The translations under genes and the position numbers were made by a program. From Rotaria socialis (taxonomy: Eukaryota; Rotifera; Eurotatoria; Philodinida; Philodinidae): a stretch of 64,000 nucleotides of DNA. The notes below the pieces were generated by a model, which had not been told where the DNA came from, searched no databases, and worked only from the letters and a program-made list of their open reading frames with translations. Within the stretch, counting starts at the first letter, position 1; the number at the start of each line of letters is the position of its first letter. Positions 1 to 10,100 of this stretch are shown one piece after another. Location: NCBI GenBank assembly GCA_905331475.1, contig CAJNYU010002520.1, forward strand, positions 1 through 64,000. Direction: 5' to 3'.

Positions 1-893
1 CCACTCTAGGCAATGATGTTTATTCGCTTCTTCACATAACCACAGTGAAACAACTTCATACATAACACACGTATGTATAGGAGAGAGATATTATAACAAT
101 GGAAAGAGAACAGAACGAAGAGGAAGGAGAATCATCGAAGCGTGCCATCGATATCGGCACAACTGTAAGCGAATTCATCCTTTATTGTCGAAAATCGACT
201 TACTGCAACTATTTTGTCCAAATATGTCTGTATCTGTATGACAGCGACATCTATTTCAAGTTAACTATATTTTCTTGAAAGAAATTAAATTTTTTGAAAT
301 TTATCCACATGAATTACTATGAAATCTAAGTGTTTCCTGTTCTCTAAATCTACTTCCGCGAAAATAAATCTTTCTCATCTCGTGCGTCATGTAAACATTG
401 CATCAGCATTGTCATTACTCATTGGAAAACCTACCTGCGTACTACATAAGTTTCATCAGCATTTTCATTCATTCAACTGATTAAAAAATGATGAAGACTT
501 GAAACGTTTCGCGACCTACACAGGCGCCCTGGCTACCTAGCACGCATCTCACCGTGCCAGTTTTTTACAAGTACGTAAAAACAATTCTTTATTGCATCAC
601 CCATTGCACCTTTATATCCTGATGTGTGTGCTCGGTCGAAATAAAATATACTTTCTCTGATCTCATATGGAATCCTTCGAGTTTGAAAATTTCAGAATTA
701 TCTATTAGTAGTGCCAGATGTTTTAGTAAACTATAATTTAAACGGAATGCATCAATATCGATACTAGCATTTTGGGTGCAATTTCCACATACATGTGCCA
801 CGTATCTTAAAAGCACGTCATGATAAATATTTTCGCAAAGGGATATCACAGACACCTACGACAATTCGCCCCCACTCACCTCTATTTGATTAG
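1..893. other. left-edge spacer with no secure gene
   Basis: No gene can be supported here. On the plus strand an ATG at 99 opens a 59-codon frame that passes a donor-like ACT/GTAAGC near 165, so it could be a 5' exon of the bZIP gene to the right or chance. On the minus strand 855..589 is an 88-codon open stretch without an ATG near its start. It begins directly after a TAG that would have to act as a splice acceptor, with a poor pyrimidine tract. Confidence 0.3.
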
Positions 894-901
894 TGACGTC
901 A
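894..901. promoter_or_regulatory. palindromic CRE (TGACGTCA)
   Basis: A perfect 8-bp cAMP-response element, TGACGTCA, sits about 300 bases upstream of the bZIP start codon at 1193. CREB/ATF dimers bind this site. In front of an ATF4-like gene it could mediate control by related factors or by its own product. The match is exact, but one 8-mer can arise by chance, so the role is inferred. Confidence 0.45.
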
Positions 902-1004
902 GCTGTATCGTATTTACCACTTGTTTCTCATAAAGATTACGCTATCAGTCGAATAATAAACTGCTGTACTTCTGTGCTTCTCGAGGAAAAAATTTCATTA
1001 AAAC

Positions 1005-1016
1005 ATGGGTCAATAA
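1005..1016 (+). promoter_or_regulatory. short upstream ORF (3 codons)
   Basis: ATG GGT CAA TAA gives a three-residue frame upstream of the bZIP coding start. Vertebrate ATF4 mRNA carries a three-residue uORF1 that lets ribosomes resume scanning. Two more short frames follow, at 1038 (19 codons) and 1054 (2 codons). Whether the transcript starts far enough upstream to include them is not known. Confidence 0.35.
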
Positions 1017-1125
1017 TCACCGGCAATAGTTTCATTTATGTTACCCTTGAGTAATGTTTTAATGAGTTGTCGCTCTTATTTTAACCTTAAACAATAAATT
1101 TTATGTTTATAATTTAGTTTTAATC

Positions 1126-1260
1126 ATGCAAATCAAAATGGCATCCGCCACTAATCTTCTCGTATTGCCAGTCTCACATACAAACGAACAAAATGCAGTT
1201 CCCTTTCAACCAAACCGGAGACCTTTTGACACCAAACATCAAAGATGTTTGTGTCACTAG
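1126..1260 (+). promoter_or_regulatory. overlapping inhibitory-type uORF of the bZIP gene
   Basis: The ATG at 1126 opens a 44-residue frame that stops at TAG 1258-1260. This is 68 bases past the main ATG at 1193 and in a different frame (offset 67). Vertebrate ATF4 has the same arrangement: a 59-residue uORF2 overlaps the ATF4 start out of frame and blocks translation until eIF2 is phosphorylated. The geometry is read directly; the regulatory role is inferred from the family. Confidence 0.55.
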
Positions 1261-1991
1261 AGTCAATTCCATCCTAGCATCAAGTGATGCCTTTTCACTT
1301 GATGATAATGATATTCATTTTTCTTCACCTCTATTGAAGTCAAATGAATATACGTTCCCACCAACGAAAGACAATAATTATGAAAACAATGATAACAATG
1401 AACAACAGCAACAATATGATTTATTTTCAACATTTGAATTTCCTGTTTTAAGCGAACTTGATAAAACAGGTAAAATAAATGCCTTTTTGACATTCTTTGG
1501 ATTAATTTTTCTTTTTAAAATTAGATTTACAAATGGAATTTTCAGAATTTGAGAAATATCTAACTCAATCGTCAATTCCGTGTTCTGAAACGGATGTTCA
1601 TGATTCGTCAATATCAAATGATCCAACATTATGGGTTGGTGAAGAATGTACAATCGATTCTGAAAGTCGAAGCGATATGATGGTACCACCATCACCATCG
1701 ATATCATTATCATCAGAAAGTTCATCAACACATAAATCAACAAAGAAAACAAGCTTAACAATAATTGAACGTAAATTAAGAAAGAAAGATCAAAATAAAT
1801 CAGCAGCGGAAAAATATCGTAAGAAAAAACAAGTAGAACGGTCGGAATTGTTAGCTCGGCATGCTGCATTAAAAAGTCAAAATCAAGAATTGAAATTCGA
1901 ATTGGATAATCTAACATATCGCTTGGAAAGTTTTAAGCAATTATTTTTTGATGTTCTTCAAGTAAAAGTTCCATTGAATGAATCAAAATAA
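1193..1991 (+). CDS. ATF4-like bZIP transcription factor
   Basis: Two exons, 1193..1469 and 1525..1991, join in phase 1 across a 55-base GT-AG intron to give 247 residues. The C-terminal part (about residues 174-240) is a bZIP domain. Its basic region KLRKKDQNKSAAEKYRKKK closely follows the ATF4 pattern KLKKMEQNKTAATRYRQKK, and a leucine zipper follows. The N-terminal half is acidic and Ser/Phe-rich, as expected of an activation region. ATF4 family proteins act in the nucleus in the integrated stress response and amino-acid supply. The start is the first ATG in the frame; the leader carries several uORFs, one overlapping this start. AATAAA signals lie just beyond the stop. The bZIP class is clear; ATF4 rather than ATF5 or another small bZIP is likely but not proven. 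Confidence 0.85.
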
Positions 1992-2292
1992 CAATTTCCT
2001 TTTTTCATTAAAATTTTCCTGTTGTCACACTTTTGTTTTTGTTGTCAGTCGGTTGCCCACTATTTTTTTGCCCTAGCATATTAATAAAATTAATATATAT
2101 TTACTCAATAAATCATATCTATCCGTAATCAAATATTTATTTTTAAACTGTAACACATTGTACAGTTTCACACATAGTTTACAATAGATTTTGCAATCGA
2201 ATTGAAGTAATATATAGATATGATGCTGATTTTCATATCTTCTAATTGATGTAATGAAATTATAGTTCTGCTTTCTATATAATTATTCTCAC
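1992..2292. other. 3' flank of the bZIP gene
   Basis: AT-rich 3' untranslated and spacer sequence with candidate AATAAA polyadenylation signals near 2084 and 2109. I see no coding sequence. Confidence 0.4.
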
Positions 2293-2763
2293 GAGGGTAC
2301 ATATCCAAGTGATAAATCGTTTTTCGAATCGAACTTCCTGCATTTGATGGACCCTATTGAGGTATGAAAAACCCCAAATGAACAAATGCCCATAGGTCTT
2401 CTGTCTCGAATTATAGGCATTTTACTGGAATTTTAGTCTTTACCGTGGTATAATTATGATATTTCACCCATAGACAAGTCTATTTATGAGTAGGATGTCC
2501 TGAAAATTTCGACTCAAACATATGTTTTCTGTCCGAGATATTTAACTTCCAAAAAAAAAGTTCTAGAATCCTTCGTGAAATATCATCATTCAATTTCTTG
2601 GCGTATACCACGGTAAAGACTAAAATTCCAGTAAAATACCTATAATTCGAGACAGAAGATCTGTGGGCATTTGTTCTTTTAGGGTTTTTCATACCTCAAT
2701 AGGTTCTACCAAATGCATGAAGTCCGATTCGAAAAACGACTTATCAGTTGGATATGTGCCCTC
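2293..2763. mobile_element. foldback (long inverted repeat) MITE
   Basis: The two ends are inverted copies of each other. The left arm from 2293 to about 2467 pairs with the right arm from about 2575 to 2763, leaving a loop of roughly 100 bases. The outer ends are GAGGGTACATATCC and, inverted, GAGGGCACATATCC. The arms differ by scattered substitutions and small indels, so the copy is not brand new. No transposase is present and I could not find a convincing target-site duplication, so the superfamily is open. Confidence 0.75.
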
Positions 2764-3358
2764 ATCAGTAGACATATGTACTAGCGTATATTAATAAACT
2801 TCAATAAGATTTAATCATACATCGTCGAAAAACAGTATATGAATGCCTGTGTTTATATAGGTGGTTAGTAGTGTAATCGATATACTTGCATTGGGGGAGA
2901 CCATTCCATGAGTTTATTGTTTATATATAGATGGCTTTGATTACCATTTGTCATTATAGTGAAATAATCAAGTGGTGATGATGATGTTGATTATTCTCAC
3001 ACAAGACATTTATTCTTTAAATAAATGTATTCAGTTGCTTTATAACAAGAAAACTGTTGTGTACGTCTGCACAGTTAACAAGTAGTCAAATATCGTAAAC
3101 CGATGTAAAAATAGTGATGTACTTTTGGTATCAAAACATAGTTGATACCATCACTTTTAATTGATAATTTTATCGAATCGAGCAAGTATGAAGTTTTAAC
3201 GATGAATTCCTTCAAGATATCATGCAAAAAAAACATGTCTATAGAATTTCATCATAACAGGAGATGACTGTACTATCTTCGATGTTAGTTTAATTCGGCT
3301 GAATAATCTTATTGATTAATCTATAAACAAGAAAAATATTCACTTGGAAGCGTGTTAA

Positions 3359-4154
3359 CCCTTAAAAGCAGGAAGGCCTTATCGTCAGAAATTGGATAAA
3401 CTAAGCATTAAAATAGAAATTCTAACACCCAATAAGAATTATTCATAATATTAATAACAAAATTTTTTTTTATTAAGGAGATATAGATAGGGATGTGCAC
3501 TGTCGGTGTAGTCGGTGATCAGTTTTTCAAAATTTATCCACTCTCTACTTCAAAATAAGATCTGACGGTGGGGTCCTCTGAGTATTTTGTCGACATTGTT
3601 AGTGAAGAAAAAATAGTGATCTTATGATCACACTGGTAGTTTTGATTAACAAATATAGCAGCTACAGAATGCGTTACGAGAGCAAAATCAAGACTATCAT
3701 AAAGGGTTCAGGGCTGTGACGAGCTGGATCCCTCCACTGAACTAAGTTTTCCTTGATGCTCCCATGTAACAATATTTTAGTATGATAAGAAATCGATGAA
3801 AACTAGCTGATATAATAATTAAAGGTTGTTAAAATTTTTAGTCCGCCATGACCGAAGGTGTCTTCTAAGGGACATGGTCTTTATGGCATCGCAGTTCATC
3901 AACAGATCAATCGAAACATCGTTGGATGATTTCATACGATAGAGTAACAATGTGTCGCGAAGATGCAACTTGAAAAATAGATTTTCTTCCAGTATTCATC
4001 AGTAAAAAGCGTTTCAAAATAAAAAATTGATATTTTATGATCTACTAGATCACTTGAGTCGAGGAAAATAAAAAATATTGTGCATGCACTAACATTATGC
4101 GTTTTATTCAAATTTTCAAAATGTCTCTTGGAAGGGACATTCGACTTTTAAGGG
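3359..4154. mobile_element. piggyBac-like non-autonomous element
   Basis: The left end reads TTAA (3355-3358) then CCCTTAAAAG. The right end is the exact inverse, CTTTTAAGGG, followed by TTAA (4155-4158). PiggyBac transposons insert at TTAA, duplicate it and have termini starting CCC, so both the site and the 10-bp inverted ends fit. The 796-bp body has no transposase frame. The short ends make this a good but not certain call; finding the same ends elsewhere in the genome would confirm it. Confidence 0.55.
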
Positions 4155-4842
4155 TTAAAATAGTTCCATGTCACCAGGTTGTCTTCATAGTCTGAAATTT
4201 TCATTTTGGAAACTTACACTAAATCAATCGAGTCCTTGAATTCGACTCTTCCTTCAAATAGTACCAATTTGAAACGGAGAATTTCCATCATTAGAAGTTA
4301 AAAAATGATTTGGGTAATCATTTCTTCGCCAAAGAAATACATACAAATAGAAATTCAGTGCAATTGAATTGTTAGGTGATTTTTATTGTTTCTGATTCAC
4401 ATTATATTATTATAAGAGAGCAAATCTTTCTATGGTCTCTTCAATAAAGTTATTAAATACGTTGAAAATATTGCTGACTGAAAATTTATTTTAACCTTGT
4501 ATTCACATTTTTTTTGTACACCTCTAAAATCAATCCCCTACTTCCACTCAAGCGAGACAAGTCAACGGTAGTTTTGATATTGTAAACATTAATGATACGG
4601 CCTCTCTATTATTGTCAATTATGATTCGGAATATTCGTTACAATATAAAATCTTAATCTATTAAACATCGTCTATATACACTTTGTATACAAATTAAATA
4701 TAAAAATAATATCGTATTCCATTTTTCAAAAAGTGGGTGAGCCGCTAATTTAATCGACTACTGCCGTGATAACATCAGATTGACAGATTAATTTATACAG
4801 TAAAATATTCCATGTCGGAGAAGAGAAGTCGCTAAAAAATCG

Positions 4843-5265
4843 CCGATTAATCGCGATATATCGAAACAATAATCTTGATCCGTGTTATCTGATATCATAT
4901 TTATGATATTAAATCTGCTGTCTCTTAGAGATGAATTCGTTACCTCAGCTAGAAAGACCAGTGTATTATCCATTAGACCCTACTTACTATATTTATCTTA
5001 GTTTGGAAACGTTATATAAATTAAACGGAGCAGTGAAGAAAATGTTGTCAAATTTTTTTCTCTTTAATTTTAATTGCTTATTTCAGGCGATTATGATCAT
5101 GGGTATTAATTTATCTTTATTATTCACTTATAATAAGCGATAAATGTAAAAAAAAATTATATTTATGAAATTAAAATGAATAAAATCTTCATTTAAAAAG
5201 AAAGAAATTACCGATTAATCGCGATTAATCATTCCGATTTTTGTACGATTCCGATTAATCGCGAT
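4843..5265. repeat. three exact copies of a 15-mer, one inside an 18-bp palindrome
   Basis: CCGATTAATCGCGAT occurs exactly at 4843-4857, 5211-5225 and 5251-5265. At 5213-5230 it extends into a perfect 18-bp palindrome, GATTAATCGCGATTAATC. The core contains GATTA and TAAT, typical homeodomain contacts. The last copy ends about 315 bases upstream of the ATG at 5579. It could be a cluster of binding sites or relics of a small repeat. Confidence 0.6.
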
Positions 5266-5578
5266 GTTACGTTCATTTCTTGATAAATCACCAAAATCCC
5301 AGCGATTTTCACAACATGGGATGAAGCAGCGAATACAAAGCGTTATATAGAAAAAAGAAAAGAGAATGAAAAAGAAAAAAGGAGCAACCATGAAAAAATT
5401 ATTTATGCAGTACATTATTATTTTTGCATAAGAAGTATCAATCGCGACGTTCCTTTTCTCAATAAATAACAACGAAAACACACACACACATCGTATTAGA
5501 ACAAAGACATCTATTGAATACTAACACATTACATCCATTTGGTTTTTCTTCTCGATTTTTTATTTGCACAAAAATCGA

Positions 5579-6178
5579 ATGGAGAACATTAAAACAGTCC
5601 CACTACCACAAAAAGCGGTAATTGTCAGTATTGTGATATTAATTCTACTCATTTCATATTCGCTTAGAAGCAGTAAGTATGATATTTTTTTCCCGTACCA
5701 TTTCTGTTATTGAAGAATATTTAATATAAATACTGAATGACTATTATGGAGAGAAAAAAATCATGATAATGTTTTACCTGACTTACAGTGTACGAGAAAT
5801 CTGATGAGAAAGAAACACATTCTAATGTTTACATAAGGAGCATTGTATAAAATAGTTCAATTAATTTTTTTACGCATTTTAGGCAATGACGTTGAAGTAA
5901 ATGATGAAGAAAGAAATATTACTCTTTGTCAAATACGTGCTCAATTCGATGGATCGGATGGATTTGATGATCGAACACTTCTTTCATTATTGGCAGAATT
6001 AAAAATGCAGGATTTTTTAATCGGACAACCTGTATGGGGACCATTGGATACTCTTATTTATCTATGCGAGCATCGTCTTAAAGTAGGTTTGAAGCTGTCA
6101 AAACTTGAAAGAGCATTACACAATGTGATAAGAAATGGCCGTGAATCATCCACACATCTTGCTTGGTCGTGTGCTTGA
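5579..6178 (+). CDS. small type II-like membrane protein, unknown family
   Basis: Two exons, 5579..5672 and 5883..6178, join in phase 1 (AGC A then GC AAT) to give 129 residues. Residues about 13-27 form one hydrophobic segment close to the N-terminus, followed by a basic/Ser stretch. This suggests a signal anchor with the rest on the lumenal or outer side. The second exon encodes a soluble-looking region rich in Leu and acidic residues, with cysteines at about 47, 94 and 128. I do not recognise the family. A short open stretch inside the intron is out of phase with both exons, so I left it out. The splice phases agree, which supports a real gene, but expression data are needed. Confidence 0.5.
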
Positions 6179-7193
6179 CTGTATTAGTATTAGTATACAT
6201 AGATATATCGTGCGTTCATTGGAGCGAAATAAAGCCATTGAAAATAGACAAGTAGCTACTTTAAAATATATCGAGCGGAAAATATTGAGTGGAATTCTAG
6301 TGATACTATTTTTTTTCTTTTTCTTCTTGTAGAGCGCTGATATTCAACATTAATCATATTCATGTATAGAATCGATCAGAAATCTTCTCTATTTATTCTA
6401 AAGAATCCATAATAAAATAAAAGTCGCAACTCGCAACATTGCAAATGCAGAAAAACAAATACATGTGTTGAATGACGTATCAGTCGAAATATAAAGCAGT
6501 ATTATTCTAAAAGAAATCATTGAATGACTTGTTCAGGCAAGGTAAAGAAGCCTATTAATTCATATCTTTTTGCTAAACATGAAAGATATTATTGGTCAGT
6601 AGACTTTTAAAGAAAATAACCTTCTTCTTGAATTGAAAATATTTACCTTTGAAAAATAGTTGAGAATAAAAATGTTCTTTCGGTTACATTAAGAGCTTTG
6701 CATTTCAGACAATTACCAAAAGAAATCACTTATACAATTACTGTAAGGATGAAACATGATAGATGCAAATACGGCGTTGTTTCTTTTATTTCAGTCAATA
6801 CAAAATAAATACTTCAAGATTTTAAAATATACTGAAGTTTGAAAATTAAATGTAGTAAACATATGCTTGAAATTCAACTGTATGTTATTTTCGTAGCAAT
6901 GCGAATATGAGCGAAATATAACAATAGCATTTCAAAAGACTTGTCAATGACAGCCATAATCTTTAGCAAATCTGTATCATTGTCAAAGAAAAAGTTATGC
7001 TATAATGATTATTAAACATAGATTACACTGTCAAATTGTTTTTATTTTATTTTATATTTAACATTTGCTTTTTTTTTCTCTATCATACAGAGTCATCAAA
7101 GTCAATTCGTTTATTTCACAAGTTAAATCCTAAAATTTGTTTTTTGGCAGACGAACCGTTCAACAAATAAACAGAGAAAAAAAGGAGGAATGT
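6179..7193. other. intergenic spacer
   Basis: AT-rich DNA between the plus-strand small membrane gene and the 3' end of the minus-strand lectin/CUB receptor. A 65-codon frame overlapping the end of the upstream gene is a shadow ending in poly-T. Nothing else is visible. Confidence 0.4.
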
Positions 7194-10100
7194 TTAATTC
7201 TGAAATGATACATGTTTCGAAATATGTTGATGATTTTGTCGCATTGGTTTTCCTAAACTTTGCATTGATAAATCATTCAACGATATTACACTATCTCCAT
7301 AATCTTCACTCGTTGTATTGCTAAATAGATCATCGATATTCCTACGTTCTATTTTTGAGTTGTTTGTTAGATTATTTTTCACGATATCAATCATTTTTGC
7401 TGACGGTCTTGTTGAATTGTCACTTGATTGCTCGTCAAAAAAACCTGAATCATATGCTGATATTTGAAAACCTTGTGAACTAGTATAACATTGTTGTTGC
7501 TCAGCTAGTAATGATTTAGCCGTTGGTTTACATAATGAATTGGGATCAAGTGGCTGAAAATCTATTTGACAATGGCCAATAATTATTGGACTACTTGCTG
7601 CATTTTTATATATTTTAACAGGTTGTTTAGTAGCTGATTGATTGCTATAATTTGGCAGAAGGTAATTGGGTCGTACATTTATATTTGCACTCTGTAAAAA
7701 GAATAATTTAAAAACATTTATGAGAAATTTCGTTACTGTGATGTTTGAATAGTCGAATCTAGATGATGACTGAACTCAAATATGAATATTGGATAAGTTT
7801 AAATAACGCTAGTTTTTTTTCTGATAAAAATCTGTCATTCGAATTTCAAATTTACAACATCTTACTTTCATAAGAGATTGGGTTGCATAATTATGATTGT
7901 AAATAGACTCCACGTCATCTACTGTTATAATAGTATCTTCTTCACGTCTTAGTTTAATTGGCACACTAAGATTTATTGATGCTCCAGCATCAGTTTCATT
8001 TTCTAAACTTCGATCAGTTTGCTGATCAGTAGTAGAATAATCTCCTTGAGCATGTCCTTGTGGCCCTATATAATTCAGTTCAGCTCCGCCAGTTTCAATC
8101 CCTTTATAATAGTCATCACTGTGATTTTGCTCTGCATGTACTAAAGCTTGAACGACTTTTGTTGCCTAGAAAATTAAAACAAAAGAAAAGCAAAATTGAA
8201 TAAATATAAATTGAATTTACTCTTTGAGAATTTGAATTTTTATTAGAATTAGTCAATGTTGCATCGGAACTTCGCATGAGAAAATCTGATGAACTCAATA
8301 AAGATGATTGATAATCATCGGCTTCGGGTACAGGTGTAAGAACAGCATCTGAATATAAAAAATATCGAATAAGAAGGTTAACGCTTATTTTCACCAAGAA
8401 ATGCTCACTGTCCAAAAGAAGGGGATGTTTTATTTTCTGTTGTAGAATTCGTGGTGATATTGGTGTTTGTAGGTGACGAACATGTAATTTTTTACTCGAT
8501 TGACGAGCCATTTGAAGGTGTGATCGAAAACTATTCATGAAAACACGTTTTATATAAGATTAAAATAATCACTATTTCAAAATGGAATTCACCCTTTTGA
8601 AAATGATGATTTGCTACAATTTTTCCATATATTACGACGAAACCATTGTCGATCTTGAATTTTTGCCCATTCACCTTGATTATCAATCATATAACCACCT
8701 TGATCTTTTTCATCCCATATGACTATTTCGCCTAAATTATAATTATAGTAATATATTAGTCTTGTTGATATCTTTTGCAATATTCAATATTTACCAACTG
8801 CTGGTAAAAGATCATTCTTAGTACTCTCAGTGCTACTTGTGCGATTAGTAACGTTAACTAAACTCGTTGTTGATTCACCGAATCGTGTTCGTTGTAGCTG
8901 ACCATCGGAAATACTTCTTCTATCGTTTAATGATGATGGTATTGATTCACTTAATAAATGACGACCTTGAAACCGACGGCGACGTCTAGAAATTTATAAG
9001 TTTTGTTTTCTTGAATATTCGTTCAAATTAAACTTTTTTTGCTACTTACCTTCGAAGTCCATATAAGGATAAATTTATAATAAATAATAAAATAATAAAC
9101 AATAGTGATATAGCGACAATTGTAACATCTAAATACATATATATATCTTTGTATGCTAGATTTATTATTATGTTAAATCGTGTACCTGTTTTATTTAACC
9201 ATTCATGTTCATCTGAAATTGTGTTATTTGATCGTTCCATAGCACGTTGAATTGTACTGTGACGATAAGTATCGGTTACTCCTAAATTTAAATCGAATTT
9301 TTTTATCGAACATTACAACTCTTCGTTCTCTGACTAGGATTGAGGAAGAAAATGCTCCTTCTGTATCGTTCAGATCTCACTAAACTTACGTAACGAGTAC
9401 CATAACAAGCTGGCGATTTAGAATCAAATAGACTAGCATTTATATGCTGAAGTGCCTATTAAATATTACGATATAATAAAAATATGTCTCCTTTTATTTT
9501 GTTATTCGTTGATCTTGATAGTTAGAAAAGTAAATATTACCTTTACTCTGACTTCTTGCCATATCCTTTTCTATTATGCTGCTTGTATTTTGTATTGTAT
9601 GATAGCTTTTCGATGGCACAGTATTGATTGTCATAGGATAATCATCCAACTGCCAACTTGATTTCATTGGAAAAAATCCTATACGTTCATCGGGTTGCAG
9701 TGTTTGTTCGGATGAAATAGGTATGAAAGAATTCAGTGTCATTCTTGTGGGAGCCTTGCTTGTAGAAAAATAATCAGGCCAGTTCACATAGTCTTCTTCA
9801 TCAAAATCTGATCGTCTTTCCGTTGTTAATGAAGAAGATTCAACTGAAGGCCATTGAAACCAATCAATTGTTGTTTTCTCTTTATAATTGATAGTTACTG
9901 GATTTCTTGGATTTGTTGAATAGATGATACTTTCGGTAGTAGCGGTAATAGCACTAGTAGTAGTAGTGGTGGTGGTGGTAGTAGTGGTTGTTGTTGCTGT
10001 TGTTGTTGTTATTTGTGTAGAAGGTTTTAATTTTTCGATAGTGGTAACAACACTTGACGCTGGCCTTTTAAATATCGTTGCATACCATTGCCGTTGCCAC

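Larger units (their letters stand above)
2764..5578. other. intergenic spacer
   Basis: Mostly AT-rich non-coding DNA holding the piggyBac-like element (3359..4154) and the palindromic 15-mer copies. A 70-codon plus-strand frame at 4931..5143 begins with an ATG and looks mildly protein-like at its start, but it turns into low-complexity sequence and has no recognised motif. I do not call it a gene. Confidence 0.4.

Noticed and set aside
589-855. 88-codon minus-strand open stretch
   Set aside because: There is no ATG near its start, and the preceding acceptor would have an almost purine-only tract. No upstream exon with matching phase was found between it and the bZIP gene.
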